The notes below the pieces were generated by a model. The model saw nothing but the letters and a program-made list of their open reading frames with translations, was not told the origin of the DNA and did not search any database. 64,000 bases of DNA, taken from positions 124,001 to 188,000 of the forward strand of contig NZ_FOVU01000003.1 in NCBI RefSeq assembly GCF_900115265.1, given 5' to 3'. This DNA is from Bradyrhizobium sp. Ghvi. GTDB lineage: Bacteria > Pseudomonadota > Alphaproteobacteria > Rhizobiales > Xanthobacteraceae. Positions 45,964 to 54,733 of the stretch are shown here, piece by piece. Made by a program: the position numbers and the translations under genes. Numbering within the stretch: position 1 is the stretch's first letter; each line of letters opens with the position of its first letter.

Positions 45964-48129
45964 ATGAAACGCGTCGACGCCCACGGATTGAAGATCGCCC
46001 CTGTCCTTTTCGATTTCATCGCCAAGGAAGCCGCCCCCAAAACGGGCATCGCGCCGGATGCGTTCTGGGCCGGGGTTGCCGCCATCATCAGGGAGTTGGG
46101 GCCGAAGAACCGCTCGCTGCTCGCCTTCCGTGATCAGCTCCAGGCCAAGATCGACGATTGGCACCGCGCCCACAAAGGCAAAGCCTTCGACCTCGATGCC
46201 TATACCGCCTTCCTGAAGGAGATCGGCTATCTCGTCCCCGAGCCTGCGACGCAGAAGGTCGAGACCGCCAATGTGGACGAGGAGATCGGCAAGATCTGCG
46301 GTCCGCAGCTGGTCGTGCCCCTCACCAACGCACGCTATGCGCTGAACGCCGCAAATGCGCGCTGGGGTTCGCTCTACGACGCCTTCTACGGCACGGACGC
46401 GATTCCTCATGATCCAACGGAGAGCGGCAAGGGTTACAACAAGGCGCGCGGCGACAAGGTGATCGCCAAGGCCAAGGCGTTTCTCGATACCGCCGTACCG
46501 CTCGCGACCGGCAGCCACACCGACGTCACCGCCTACAGCGTCGTCGCGGGCCAGCTCGCGGTGAAGCTGAAGAGCGGCAACGCCACCGCGCTGAAGAACG
46601 CCGCGCAATTCGCCGGCTTCCAGGGCGATGCGGCCGCACCATCAGCGGTGCTGCTGGTCAACAACGGCCTGCATGTCGAGGTGATGATCAACCGCAACAG
46701 CACGATCGGCAAGGACGATCCGGCCGGCGTCGCCGACATGATCATGGAAGCGGCGGTCTCGACCATTCTCGACATGGAAGACTCGGTTGCCGCCGTCGAC
46801 GCCGAGGACAAGGTGCTGGTCTATCGCAACACGCTCGGCCTGATGAACGGCACGCTGTCGGCCGACTTCGAGAAGGGCGGCAAGACGCTGACGCGTTCGC
46901 TCAATGCCGACCGTTCCTACAAGACGCCGGACGGAAAGGGCGAAGTGAAGCTGCACGGCCGCAGCCTGCTGTTGATGCGCAATTGCGGTCACCACATGTT
47001 CACCGACGCGGTGCTCGACGAGAAGGGCGAGGAAGTCCCGGAAGGCTTGCTAGATGCCGCCGTCTCCGGCCTGCTCGCCATTCACGACCTCAAGGGCAAT
47101 TCCAAGGTCAAGAACAGCCGCACGGGATCTGCCTATATCGTCAAGCCGAAGATGCACGGCCCGGACGAGGTCTCGTTCACCTGCGAGATCTTCGACCGGG
47201 TCGAGAAGATGCTGGGGTTGCCCGAGAACACGCTCAAGGTCGGCATCATGGACGAGGAGCGGCGCACCACCGTCAACCTCAAGGCCTGCATCCAGCGCGC
47301 CTCCAAGCGCATCATGTTCATCAACACCGGCTTCCTCGACCGCACCGGCGACGAGATTCACACCTCGATGGAAGCGGGTCCCATGATCCGCAAGAACGAG
47401 ATGAAGGCGCAGGCCTGGATCAAGGCCTATGAGGACTGGAACGTCGACATGGGTCTGATCGACGGCCTGCCCGGCCACGCCCAGATCGGCAAGGGCATGT
47501 GGGCCGCGCCGGACAAAATGGCGGACATGCTGGCGCAGAAGCTGGCCCATCCGCAGGCCGGCGCCACCACCGCCTGGGTGCCCTCGCCGACCGCGGCCAC
47601 GTTGCATGCCCTGCACTACCACCAGATCAACGTCATCGCGCGCCAGCAGGAACTGGCCAAGGGCGGGCCGCGCGCAAAGCTCTCCGACATCCTCACCATT
47701 CCCGTGTCGAAATCGAACTGGGCCCCTGATGACGTCAAGCAGGAGATCGACAACAACTGCCAGGGCATTCTCGGCTATGTCGTGCGCTGGATCGACCAGG
47801 GCGTCGGCTGCTCCAAGGTGCCAGACATCCACGATGTCGGACTGATGGAAGATCGCGCCACGTTGCGCATCTCCAGCCAGCATCTCGCCAACTGGCTGCA
47901 CCAGGGCGTGATCACGGAAGCGCAGGTGATGGAATCGCTCAAGCGCATGGCCGTCGTCGTCGACAAGCAGAACGCGGGCGACCCGATCTACAAGCCGATG
48001 GCACCCGCCTTCGACGGCGTCGCCTTCAAGGCCGCCTGCGATCTCATCTTCAAGGGTCGCGAGCAGCCGAACGGCTACACGGAATACATTCTCACCGCCC
48101 GCCGCCGCGAGGCCAAGGCAGCGGGCTGA
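45964..48129 (+). CDS. glcB: Malate synthase G
   Basis: Monomeric glyoxylate-cycle enzyme of 721 residues that joins acetyl-CoA and glyoxylate to form malate. It begins [20 protein letters not shown] and contains [41 protein letters not shown] and [20 protein letters not shown], all malate synthase G blocks. I reject the frame extension to 45826 because the conserved N-terminus starts at 45964. Two TTGACA hexamers (45818 and 45826) lie upstream. It would serve growth on acetate, polyhydroxybutyrate products or glycolate. Confidence 0.97.
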   Translation: MKRVDAHGLKIAPVLFDFIAKEAAPKTGIAPDAFWAGVAAIIRELGPKNRSLLAFRDQLQAKIDDWHRAHKGKAFDLDAYTAFLKEIGYLVPEPATQKVETANVDEEIGKICGPQLVVPLTNARYALNAANARWGSLYDAFYGTDAIPHDPTESGKGYNKARGDKVIAKAKAFLDTAVPLATGSHTDVTAYSVVAGQLAVKLKSGNATALKNAAQFAGFQGDAAAPSAVLLVNNGLHVEVMINRNSTIGKDDPAGVADMIMEAAVSTILDMEDSVAAVDAEDKVLVYRNTLGLMNGTLSADFEKGGKTLTRSLNADRSYKTPDGKGEVKLHGRSLLLMRNCGHHMFTDAVLDEKGEEVPEGLLDAAVSGLLAIHDLKGNSKVKNSRTGSAYIVKPKMHGPDEVSFTCEIFDRVEKMLGLPENTLKVGIMDEERRTTVNLKACIQRASKRIMFINTGFLDRTGDEIHTSMEAGPMIRKNEMKAQAWIKAYEDWNVDMGLIDGLPGHAQIGKGMWAAPDKMADMLAQKLAHPQAGATTAWVPSPTAATLHALHYHQINVIARQQELAKGGPRAKLSDILTIPVSKSNWAPDDVKQEIDNNCQGILGYVVRWIDQGVGCSKVPDIHDVGLMEDRATLRISSQHLANWLHQGVITEAQVMESLKRMAVVVDKQNAGDPIYKPMAPAFDGVAFKAACDLIFKGREQPNGYTEYILTARRREAKAAG

Positions 48130-48149
48130 AACCCCGTTGTTCGAACATC

Positions 48150-48179
48150 AAAAGCCCCGGCTTCCGCCGGGGCTTTTTT
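48150..48179 (+). terminator. Rho-independent terminator of glcB
   Basis: AAAAGCCCCGGC-TTCC-GCCGGGGCTTTTTTG starts about 20 bases after the glcB stop. The symmetric A and T runs would also serve the convergent small gene. Confidence 0.93.
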
Positions 48180-48198
48180 GTTGGGATCAGAAAGCCTG

Positions 48199-48354
48199 CT
48201 AAAATACCGCGAGATATTTCAGCAGCGACACGATGCCGATGATGATGACGATGACGCGCGCGATCTGCTTGGCGCGACCATCCATCGGCAGCATATTGAT
48301 GAGATAGAGTACGAGAATGACGACGAGAAAGGTGACGAGTACGCCGACCAGCAT
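48199..48354 (-). CDS. 51-residue conserved membrane protein (Thivi_2564-like)
   Basis: A short gene that is easy to miss. It starts with ATG at 48354 and ends with TAG at 48199. Two hydrophobic helices (residues 2-20 and 32-50) flank a short loop with PMDGRAKQIARV, and the end reads SLLKYLAVF. This matches small membrane proteins annotated as Thivi_2564 family in rhizobia, function unknown. An exact general-stress promoter lies 38 bases upstream, and GAAGGGGGC provides a ribosome site. Confidence 0.8.
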   Translation of the reverse strand: MLVGVLVTFLVVILVLYLINMLPMDGRAKQIARVIVIIIGIVSLLKYLAVF

Positions 48355-48391
48355 CGCAGAGCCCCCTTCAGGCAATTGCTAATGAGGTCCT

Positions 48392-48416
48392 AACGCTCGT
48401 CTCGCGCATCGGTTCC
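48392..48416 (-). promoter_or_regulatory. EcfG (general stress) promoter of the 51-residue membrane protein
   Basis: On the minus strand GGAAC is followed after exactly 16 bases by CGTT, an exact match to GGAAC-N16/17-CGTT. The -10 end is 38 bases from the start codon. Confidence 0.75.
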
Positions 48417-48479
48417 ACCGAGGCAACCCATTGCAACTTCTTGGAAATATGTCGACTTCGCCGTGCGGCATGGAGCCCC

Positions 48480-49130
48480 TTACTCCTTCGCCACCACGGG
48501 CACCTGTCGGAATTTGGCGCGCATCTTGTCAGGCAAAGGCGAGAAGTTCATCGCGACGCCGCGGCGATCGTTGGCGTTGCGATTGGCGACGACGAGGCCA
48601 TCTGCGCCCGCAACGATGTCGCCCTTGCGCAGGGTCGGATCGTCGTCGATCCTGACCTGCGCGAGCCCGACCGGATCCTTCCCGTTGCAGGTACAGCCTG
48701 CGACGATCTCCTTGCGATAGCGGAAGGCGTTGGGCAGGTCGGAATAGGATTTTCCCTTGTCGGTGGTGGCGTCGTCGATATCGTTGCCATAGACCAGAGA
48801 CGTCTCTGACGCCGGACAAAAGCTCTTGCAGGATTGCGCCTTGCTCTCGGCATCATTGCCTTGCGCCGGGAAGTAGCGCCCGTCACAGCCACGTACGCAA
48901 TAGGCCGTGCCGCCACCATAAGACGCGCGCTGGCGCGGCGCATCGTAGCGCGGCCCGTCGTCGTTCGGGAACGGCACCCTGATCTCCGGCGGCGGCCGCA
49001 TGCGGAAGCCACCGAACAGCGCTGAGAAGAAATCCTCCGCACGTGCCGAAGGCGCCAGCGCGAGGCCAATGGAGGCGATCGCGACGAATGCGGCCGCTCC
49101 GCAAGCCGGCCTGCTGATCGAACGTCTCAT
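48480..49130 (-). CDS. DUF2865 family secreted protein
   Basis: A 216-residue exported protein with a signal peptide of about 30 residues (LAPSARA). The mature part carries six cysteines, in YCVRGCDGRYFPA, SCKSFCPAS and GCTCNGKDPVG, matching DUF2865. The spaced cysteine pairs suggest disulfides or metal binding in the periplasm. Function unknown. It follows the L,D-transpeptidase by 22 bases on the same strand and probably shares its stress promoter. The start is ATG 49130, seven bases after GAGG; GTG 49133 is the alternative. Confidence 0.88.
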   Translation of the reverse strand: MRRSISRPACGAAAFVAIASIGLALAPSARAEDFFSALFGGFRMRPPPEIRVPFPNDDGPRYDAPRQRASYGGGTAYCVRGCDGRYFPAQGNDAESKAQSCKSFCPASETSLVYGNDIDDATTDKGKSYSDLPNAFRYRKEIVAGCTCNGKDPVGLAQVRIDDDPTLRKGDIVAGADGLVVANRNANDRRGVAMNFSPLPDKMRAKFRQVPVVAKE

Positions 49131-49152
49131 CACGTGACCTCACTTAGGCTCT

Positions 49153-49923
49153 TCAGTCCACCGACGACGCCGGAACGTTCAACGCCTGACGTCCCGAGGG
49201 CAGCGTCGTGACCGCCGGCCGCTTGCGCACGCCGTCGCCGCCGCGCGCCATCAGCGGCGCGTTCTTCGGCAGCACCACGACCTTGGTGCCGACGCTGACG
49301 CGGCTGAACAGGTCGGTCACGTCTTCATTCGTGAGGCGGATGCAGCCGGAGGAGACGAACTTGCCGATGGTAGTGGGATCGTTGGTGCCGTGGATGCGGT
49401 ATTCGCTGGAGCCGAGATACATCGCACGCGCACCCAGCGGATTTCCGGGCCCTCCGGCGACGAAGCGCGGCAGATAGGGCTGGCGCGCGATCATCTCTGC
49501 CGGCGGATGCCAATCCGGCCATTCCGCCTTGCGGCTGATGCTCTGCACGCCCGACCAGGTAAATCCCTCACGGCCGACGCCGACGCCGTAGCGGATGGCG
49601 CGCCCGTTCCCGAGCACATAATAGAGATAAGTGTTCGCGGTATCGATGACGATGGTGCCGGCCGCCTCGTTGCGGTCGAAGCTCACGATCTGCCGGCGGA
49701 GGCGATCCGGCAGCGCCGCATCCTCGTCGGCGGCCTGCGGCGCTTCGCTGCTGTAACCCTGCGAGTAGGCCGGGTCCTGCCGATACGCCTGCGGCTGCAT
49801 CGGTGCATAGCCCGGCGTTTGTGCCTGAGCCGCGAAGGGCAAGGACAATAACGCTGTCGCGAATGCACCAGTCGTGACGACGCGCGGCGAGAAGCTGCGA
49901 CGGATTACGGAGAACGTTGTCAT
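49153..49923 (-). CDS. L,D-transpeptidase (YkuD family)
   Basis: Periplasmic enzyme of 256 residues that forms 3-3 peptidoglycan crosslinks or attaches proteins to peptidoglycan. The signal peptide ends near residue 35 (FAAQAQ). The YkuD core has H178 in YRIHGTND and the catalytic cysteine C194 in SSGCIRLTNEDV. A signal-bearing start at 49923 is preferred to 49992. An exact general-stress promoter lies 49 bases upstream, so wall crosslinking seems stress-induced. It is divergent from the AI-2E gene. Confidence 0.93.
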   Translation of the reverse strand: MTTFSVIRRSFSPRVVTTGAFATALLSLPFAAQAQTPGYAPMQPQAYRQDPAYSQGYSSEAPQAADEDAALPDRLRRQIVSFDRNEAAGTIVIDTANTYLYYVLGNGRAIRYGVGVGREGFTWSGVQSISRKAEWPDWHPPAEMIARQPYLPRFVAGGPGNPLGARAMYLGSSEYRIHGTNDPTTIGKFVSSGCIRLTNEDVTDLFSRVSVGTKVVVLPKNAPLMARGGDGVRKRPAVTTLPSGRQALNVPASSVD

Positions 49924-49971
49924 GTGCTGCCCCGTTGGATGTGTGCATCTGGGTGATGCTGCTGTCGCCTC

Positions 49972-49997
49972 AACGCGGCAGTGACGACTCAAGTTCC
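49972..49997 (-). promoter_or_regulatory. EcfG promoter of the L,D-transpeptidase operon
   Basis: On the minus strand GGAAC is followed after 17 bases by CGTT, an exact consensus match. The -10 end lies 49 bases before the start at 49923. Confidence 0.75.
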
Positions 49998-50056
49998 GGT
50001 GACGGCTGAGGCCGCCGCGTCACAGTCAAGCGATCATCACTTCACGAAGCCGAGAT

Positions 50057-50081
50057 GGAACCGCGGCGGCGCTCGCGCGTT
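50057..50081 (+). promoter_or_regulatory. EcfG promoter of the AI-2E family gene
   Basis: GGAAC at 50057, 16 bases, then CGTT at 50078, an exact match. A second GCGCGTTTCC repeats 14 bases downstream. The GTG start is 63 bases away. Confidence 0.75.
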
Positions 50082-50143
50082 TCCCTCGCGCGTTTCCTTG
50101 GCATTAACGGGCGCACGGAGACTTCCGCGCGGGGAGATATATC

Positions 50144-51256
50144 GTGCGCGTTCTTCCCAGTGAACGACTGATTTCCGGCCCCGACGAAGGTACCCCGCTT
50201 CCTGACAGTCATGCCGAACTGCCCCCGGTGATCCGGCGCACCGAGTTCGTGGCCTTTGCTCTTGCCGGCCTGCTCCTGATCGCCGTCGTCGCCGTGCTCT
50301 ACGTCGCCAAGGCGTTCTTCCTCCCTGTCGTCATGGCTATCGTCGCCGGCACCATGCTGTCGCCGGCCGCGACCTTTCTGGAAAAGTGTCGGGTGCCGCG
50401 GGCCGTCGGGGCCGTGCTCATCGTGGCCGCTGTCAGTGCGATCGTCGCCTTCATCTTCGCACTCATTGCGTCGCCGGTGATGGATTGGAGCTCACGCCTG
50501 CCGCAGCTTGCGGGCCAGCTCAAGGACAAGATGCACGTTTTCGACCGTCCTCTGGCGCTGTGGCAGGAGCTCCAAAGCATGGTCGGCGGCTCCGACGGGC
50601 TGCCGAACTTCCAGCTCCCCAAGTTCGACTGGGTGCAGCCGACGCTGGAATTCCTGTCGCCGACCTTTGCAGAGTTCCTGTTGTTCTTCGCCACCCTGAT
50701 CCTGTTCATCGCGAGTTGGCGCGACCTGCGGCGCGCGCTGATCATGACGTTCGCCGAGCGCGATGCGCGGCTGCGCACGCTGCGAATCCTGAACGAGATC
50801 GAGGTCCATCTCGGCAACTACCTGCTGACGGTGACCGTCATCAATATCGGCGTGGGCATTGCAGCCGGTGTCGTTTGCGCAATTACGGGCATGCCCAATC
50901 CTGCCGGCCTCGGCGCCCTCGCCGCAACGCTCAACTTCATCCCCATCATCGGGCCGGTCGCGATGTTCCTCATATTGGCCCTCGTCGGCGTTTTGACGTT
51001 CCCGACCATCGGCGGCGGGCTCGCCGCGGCGATCGCCTTCGGCGGCATCACCTTCCTGGAAGGGCACTTCGTCACGCCCACCATCATCGGCCGCAGGCTG
51101 GCGCTGAATGCGCTTGCCGTGTTCGTCGCGCTGGCCTTCTGGACCTGGCTATGGGGGCCGATGGGCGCCTTCCTGTCGTCTCCGCTGTTGATCGTAGGGT
51201 TGATCCTGAAGGAGCATTTGTTGCCGGAGAATTCGCCCCAGCTCCCGCAGGAGTGA
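50144..51256 (+). CDS. AI-2E family transporter (PerM/YhhT-like)
   Basis: Inner-membrane protein of 370 residues with about eight transmembrane segments. Examples are [26 protein letters not shown] near the N-terminus and SSPLLIVGLILKEHLLPE at the end, matching the AI-2E exporter family. The family moves varied small molecules and is not limited to autoinducer-2. GGGGAGATATATC precedes the GTG start. It is under an exact general-stress promoter and is followed by DUF883 and holin-like genes. Confidence 0.92.
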   Translation: MRVLPSERLISGPDEGTPLPDSHAELPPVIRRTEFVAFALAGLLLIAVVAVLYVAKAFFLPVVMAIVAGTMLSPAATFLEKCRVPRAVGAVLIVAAVSAIVAFIFALIASPVMDWSSRLPQLAGQLKDKMHVFDRPLALWQELQSMVGGSDGLPNFQLPKFDWVQPTLEFLSPTFAEFLLFFATLILFIASWRDLRRALIMTFAERDARLRTLRILNEIEVHLGNYLLTVTVINIGVGIAAGVVCAITGMPNPAGLGALAATLNFIPIIGPVAMFLILALVGVLTFPTIGGGLAAAIAFGGITFLEGHFVTPTIIGRRLALNALAVFVALAFWTWLWGPMGAFLSSPLLIVGLILKEHLLPENSPQLPQE

Positions 51257-51270
51257 CGGCCGACGCGAAC

Positions 51271-51295
51271 GGAACTTACCCGAAGACGAAACGTT
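51271..51295 (+). promoter_or_regulatory. EcfG promoter of the DUF883 gene
   Basis: GGAAC at 51271, 16 bases, then CGTT at 51292, an exact match. The ATG at 51336 is 41 bases downstream. Confidence 0.75.
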
Positions 51296-51335
51296 TTCCG
51301 GGTATCTCCGCCGCCGACTGTTTGGGAGCCCCTTG

Positions 51336-51707
51336 ATGTCAATGACAAATGGCGAAACCGGCATGAGAGACCGGATCGACAAAGCCACCACAGAACGCCT
51401 CGAGAAGGATGTAGCAGCCGTGAAAAGCGATATCGCCGCCCTTACCGACCAGATCACCGACGCGCTCAACACATTCGCCAACGCCACGGGCAAGCAGGCC
51501 CGGCGTGGTTACAAGCAGGCGCGCGACAACATGGATTCGACGCTCGACGACTTCTCGGAGCGCAGCAGCGCGATGATGGACGCGGCCCACAACGCTTACG
51601 GCTCGATCGAGGAGACGCTGGAAGATGCGATCACGCAGCGGCCGCTCGCGACCGTCGGTGTCGCGCTCGGCATCGGCTTCCTGATCGGCATCGCCTGGCG
51701 CCGCTAG
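51336..51707 (+). CDS. DUF883 family protein (YqjD/ElaB-like)
   Basis: A 123-residue protein with a long amphipathic coiled-coil region (about 15-95, ERLEKDVAAVKSDIAALTDQ) and a C-terminal transmembrane anchor (PLATVGVALGIGFLIGIAW) ending in WRR, typical of YqjD/ElaB ribosome- or membrane-associated stress proteins. The ribosome site GGGAG lies eight bases upstream. It has its own general-stress promoter. The next gene encodes a holin-like membrane protein. Confidence 0.92.
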   Translation: MSMTNGETGMRDRIDKATTERLEKDVAAVKSDIAALTDQITDALNTFANATGKQARRGYKQARDNMDSTLDDFSERSSAMMDAAHNAYGSIEETLEDAITQRPLATVGVALGIGFLIGIAWRR

Positions 51708-51797
51708 AGCGCGCGATGGACTATAGGGGCACGACGGCCCGCGCCGCCGTGGCCGGCTGGTGACGAATTGGCTTGTGGGGAGCGGAGGAGCAAGACC

Positions 51798-52250
51798 GTG
51801 TTTCAGCGCATCATCGACGGCATCAGCGCATCGACGGGCACGACCGTGCGACTGACCTCGCTGGCGGCGGGTGCAGCGTTCGCACTGTTCATCACCACCT
51901 GTTTCCTGTGCGCGGCGGCCTTTATCTCGGTGCTTGAAAAATACGGTCCCGTGCCGGCCTGCCTTGCGGGCGCAGGCATTTTCTTTCTGCTGACACTTGC
52001 CGCAGCGGGCAGCTATTGGGGCTACAAGCGGGAGATTCGCACACGCGCGCGTCTCGCCGCCGAGCACGCCGCGAAGGCGGCCCCCAGCATGCTCGCCGAT
52101 CCCATGCTGCTCGCCACAGGTCTGCAGATCGTCCGCGCCATCGGCGTCAAGCGCCTGTTGCCGATCCTGGCAATCGGCGGCGTTGCGCTCGGAATCATGG
52201 CAAGCCGCAGCGTCGGTGCGGATGAGACTTCGGCCGAGCCGGCTGAGTAA
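51798..52250 (+). CDS. Phage holin family (Holin-X-like) membrane protein
   Basis: A 150-residue protein with two strong transmembrane segments (about 22-45 and 53-75) and a third weak one near the C-terminus (RLLPILAIGGVALGIMA). It resembles the small holin-X proteins that often follow DUF883/YqjD genes; this pairing is the main support. The GTG at 51798 has GGAGGAG eight bases upstream. It is probably transcribed with the DUF883 gene. Function unknown: a membrane-stress role fits the context better than lysis. Confidence 0.78.
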   Translation: MFQRIIDGISASTGTTVRLTSLAAGAAFALFITTCFLCAAAFISVLEKYGPVPACLAGAGIFFLLTLAAAGSYWGYKREIRTRARLAAEHAAKAAPSMLADPMLLATGLQIVRAIGVKRLLPILAIGGVALGIMASRSVGADETSAEPAE

Positions 52251-52440
52251 GGGTAAGACCTCATTAAGAAGGTTGCGCTGCCAGCCCGATGCGCTGGCGG
52301 CCGGAAATTCGACGGCCCGCCTCCCCGCAATTTTTCATCAGGCGTGGTAATTCCGTCCTGCCTTCACGCAATCGCTACTCGGATAGGCGGGCGGTTGCCG
52401 CTAAAAGCATCGCCCCTGATTCCAGAAGTCATTTTCCACA

Positions 52441-53583
52441 ATGAAACCGTCCGTCAAGGCGAACCTTGCCGCATTTCAACACGACGCCAGGCTCTATTTG
52501 ACGCTGGGCATTGCCAACTGGTCGATCTTCGTCGACCACATCCCGAACAACGTCGTCAACTTGCTGACGCTGCGCAATTTCGGCTTCAGCGGCGCTGCCG
52601 ACCTGTTCGTGTTCGTGGTGGGTTATGGGGTTGCGATCATCTACGGCAGGATGGCGCTGGAGCGCGGCTATATCGTCGCCGCGACCCGCATCTTTCGGCG
52701 CGTCTGGCGGCTCTATGCCGCCTATGTCGTGCTATTCGTGATCTATATCGACACCATCGCCTATGTCGCCTCGCAATCGGGGGCGCCTGATATCATCGAG
52801 GAATACAATATCTCGGGAATTCTCGAGCACCCGCTGCGCATCCTGGTCCGGGGACTGGTGCTCCAGGAAGAGCCGCTCAATCTCGACCTCCTGCAGCTGA
52901 TGATTCCGTTGATGGCGTTCTTCCCGTTCGCCTTGTGGGGTCTGCTGCGACGTCCGAACCTGACATTGGCCGCGTCGGTCGCGCTGTATCTCGCGGCGCG
53001 CCGGTTCGGCTGGAATTTTCACGCTTATCCCGACCAGGAATGGACGTTCAATCCGTTCTGCTGGCAGATGCTGATGGTGCTGGGCGGCTGGTTCGCGGTC
53101 ACCGGCGTCTCGGGCCGAGGCTTGCGCAACCTGTCCTGGCTGCGCGCACTCGCGGGTGCTTATCTGCTGTCAGCGATGGCCATCACCTTGATGCGCCATT
53201 CGCCGGCGCTGTCCGCCTATCTGCCCGACGTCTTGCTCAACGGCATCTCACCGGCCGACAAAGAAAATCTTGCGCCCTATCGCGTGCTCCATTTCCTCGC
53301 GCTCGCCTTTGTCGCAACTCATCTCATTCCAGCCGACCATCCAGGCCTGCAATTGAAGCCGCTCCAGATGGTCGTCAAATGCGGCGAGGAATGGCTGGCA
53401 GTGTTCTGCGTCGCCGTATTCCTGTCCTTCGCCGGACATCTCATTCTCATCACCGGCGCCAATCTGGTCGCTATGCAGATCGGCGTGAGCCTCGTCGGCT
53501 TCGCAGCGATGACGGCGGTAGCCTATTATATCTCCTGGTCGAAGCGGCAGGACGAGCCGGCGGCCCTGCGTCAGCGGGCCTAG
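52441..53583 (+). CDS. opgC: OpgC domain protein (membrane acyltransferase family)
   Basis: Inner-membrane protein of 380 residues with about ten transmembrane segments, in the OpgC_C family. OpgC adds succinyl groups to periplasmic osmoregulated glucans. Signature features are the NWSIFVDHIPNNVVNLLTLRN N-terminus and FVFVVGYGVAIIYGRMALERG. The succinyl transfer role is assumed from the family, and many rhizobial homologs act on other glycans. The 190 bases upstream contain a GCCAGC-CCGATGC-GCTGGC hairpin and no gene. Confidence 0.9.
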   Translation: MKPSVKANLAAFQHDARLYLTLGIANWSIFVDHIPNNVVNLLTLRNFGFSGAADLFVFVVGYGVAIIYGRMALERGYIVAATRIFRRVWRLYAAYVVLFVIYIDTIAYVASQSGAPDIIEEYNISGILEHPLRILVRGLVLQEEPLNLDLLQLMIPLMAFFPFALWGLLRRPNLTLAASVALYLAARRFGWNFHAYPDQEWTFNPFCWQMLMVLGGWFAVTGVSGRGLRNLSWLRALAGAYLLSAMAITLMRHSPALSAYLPDVLLNGISPADKENLAPYRVLHFLALAFVATHLIPADHPGLQLKPLQMVVKCGEEWLAVFCVAVFLSFAGHLILITGANLVAMQIGVSLVGFAAMTAVAYYISWSKRQDEPAALRQRA

Positions 53584-53691
53584 CCGGGGCGATGAGGCGA
53601 TTTCGCTAGGCCGGAGCCCGCAGCTACGCTATGCGGAACGAGGCGGCCATCTGGGAATTTGGCCTCCGCACAAGGAGAGACAGGCTTGGTC

Positions 53692-54300
53692 ATGGCGAAA
53701 GGCACGAGCGATGCGACCGAGGGTGCCCCCCGGCGCGGCCGGCCGCGTTCGATCGAGACCAGCAACGCTATTCTCGAAAGTGCCTACGCGCTGATGGCGA
53801 CGACCGGCCTTGTCGCCACCACGATCGATGCGATCGCGCGCCATTCCAACGTCTCCAAGATGACGATCTACAAATGGTGGACGTCGCGCGAGGCGCTGCT
53901 GATCGACGCCTTTCTCCACCACGCGGCCCAAATGCTGCCGCTGCCCCCCGTGAGCGCGGGCACGCCCGCGGCACGCACGCGCCGCCATGCCGCGGCGTAT
54001 GCCGAAGCCTTGCAAGGCGAGTTCGGCAAGGTGCAGCTTGCCGTCATCTCCGAATGCATCTCGAAGACCGGCTCAGCGGAGCTGTTCTATGCCCGCTACC
54101 TGCAATTCCGCCGCGACGCACTGGTGGAGATGATCGCCGCCGGCCAGAAGGATGGCAGCATCCTCGCCGAAGGACTGCCGGAAGATCTGTATGACGCCGT
54201 CTATGGCAGCCTGTTTTATCGCTACGTCTTCGGTATCGCGCCGATCACGCCGGCTTACGCGCGCAATCTGGTCGATCTGGTCCTGCGACCGAAGGCCTAG
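53692..54300 (+). CDS. TetR/AcrR family transcriptional regulator
   Basis: DNA-binding regulator of 202 residues. The N-terminal helix-turn-helix contains LVATTIDAIARHSNVSKMTIYKWW, and RRGRPRS gives a basic lead. The C-terminal helical domain would bind an effector; its ligand is unknown. The ATG at 53692 is used; a TTG at 53686 has better spacing to AAGGAGAG and may be the real start. It lies 57 bases before the RidA gene on the same strand and may regulate it or opgC. Confidence 0.9.
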   Translation: MAKGTSDATEGAPRRGRPRSIETSNAILESAYALMATTGLVATTIDAIARHSNVSKMTIYKWWTSREALLIDAFLHHAAQMLPLPPVSAGTPAARTRRHAAAYAEALQGEFGKVQLAVISECISKTGSAELFYARYLQFRRDALVEMIAAGQKDGSILAEGLPEDLYDAVYGSLFYRYVFGIAPITPAYARNLVDLVLRPKA

Positions 54301-54356
54301 ACTGCGTTCTGAATGCACCGAAACCTCCCGTCCGGTCCCATAGGAACAGTCTCATA

Positions 54357-54716
54357 ATGATCAAACGCATCTTGCCCTACGAAGGCCTGCTCCACGAAGT
54401 GGTCGAGCATGCAGGTGTGCTTTATATCGGTGGAATTGTCCCCGAGGACACGAGCCTCGATATGGCTGGCCAGGCAAACGATGTGCTTGGCCAGATGTCG
54501 CGTCTGCTGGAGACTCTCGGATCCGACATGTCCAACGTTTTGCAGGTGACCATCTTCATGGCCGACCTGAGCGAGAAGGCTGCGTTCAATGCGGCCTGGA
54601 AGGTGCACTTCGCCGAAGCTCACCTGCCAGCGCGTGCCGCCGTCGGCGTGGCCGATCTCGGCCCAAACGTCAAACTCGAGATGATCGCAACGGCGGCTCG
54701 GCCCACCTCGAACTGA
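54357..54716 (+). CDS. RidA/YjgF family protein
   Basis: A 119-residue protein of the RidA fold, which deaminates reactive enamines and imines such as 2-aminoacrylate. It has ILPYEGLLHEVVEHAGVLYIG, the loop around QVTIFMADLSEKAAFNAAW and the terminal arginine region LPARAAVGVADLGPNVKLEM, with R at the position that binds the carboxylate in active RidA. It is convergent with the kinase gene, only 17 bases away. Confidence 0.92.
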   Translation: MIKRILPYEGLLHEVVEHAGVLYIGGIVPEDTSLDMAGQANDVLGQMSRLLETLGSDMSNVLQVTIFMADLSEKAAFNAAWKVHFAEAHLPARAAVGVADLGPNVKLEMIATAARPTSN

Positions 54717-54733
54717 GGCTCCGGCACGGGGAT

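Noticed and set aside
51798..52250. Prophage remnant (holin)
   Set aside because: No other phage gene is present and the holin-like protein pairs with DUF883, a common stress-related arrangement.
53630..53660. EcfG promoter before the TetR gene
   Set aside because: GGAAC is present near 53637 but the bases 16-17 downstream read AATT/ATTT, not CGTT.
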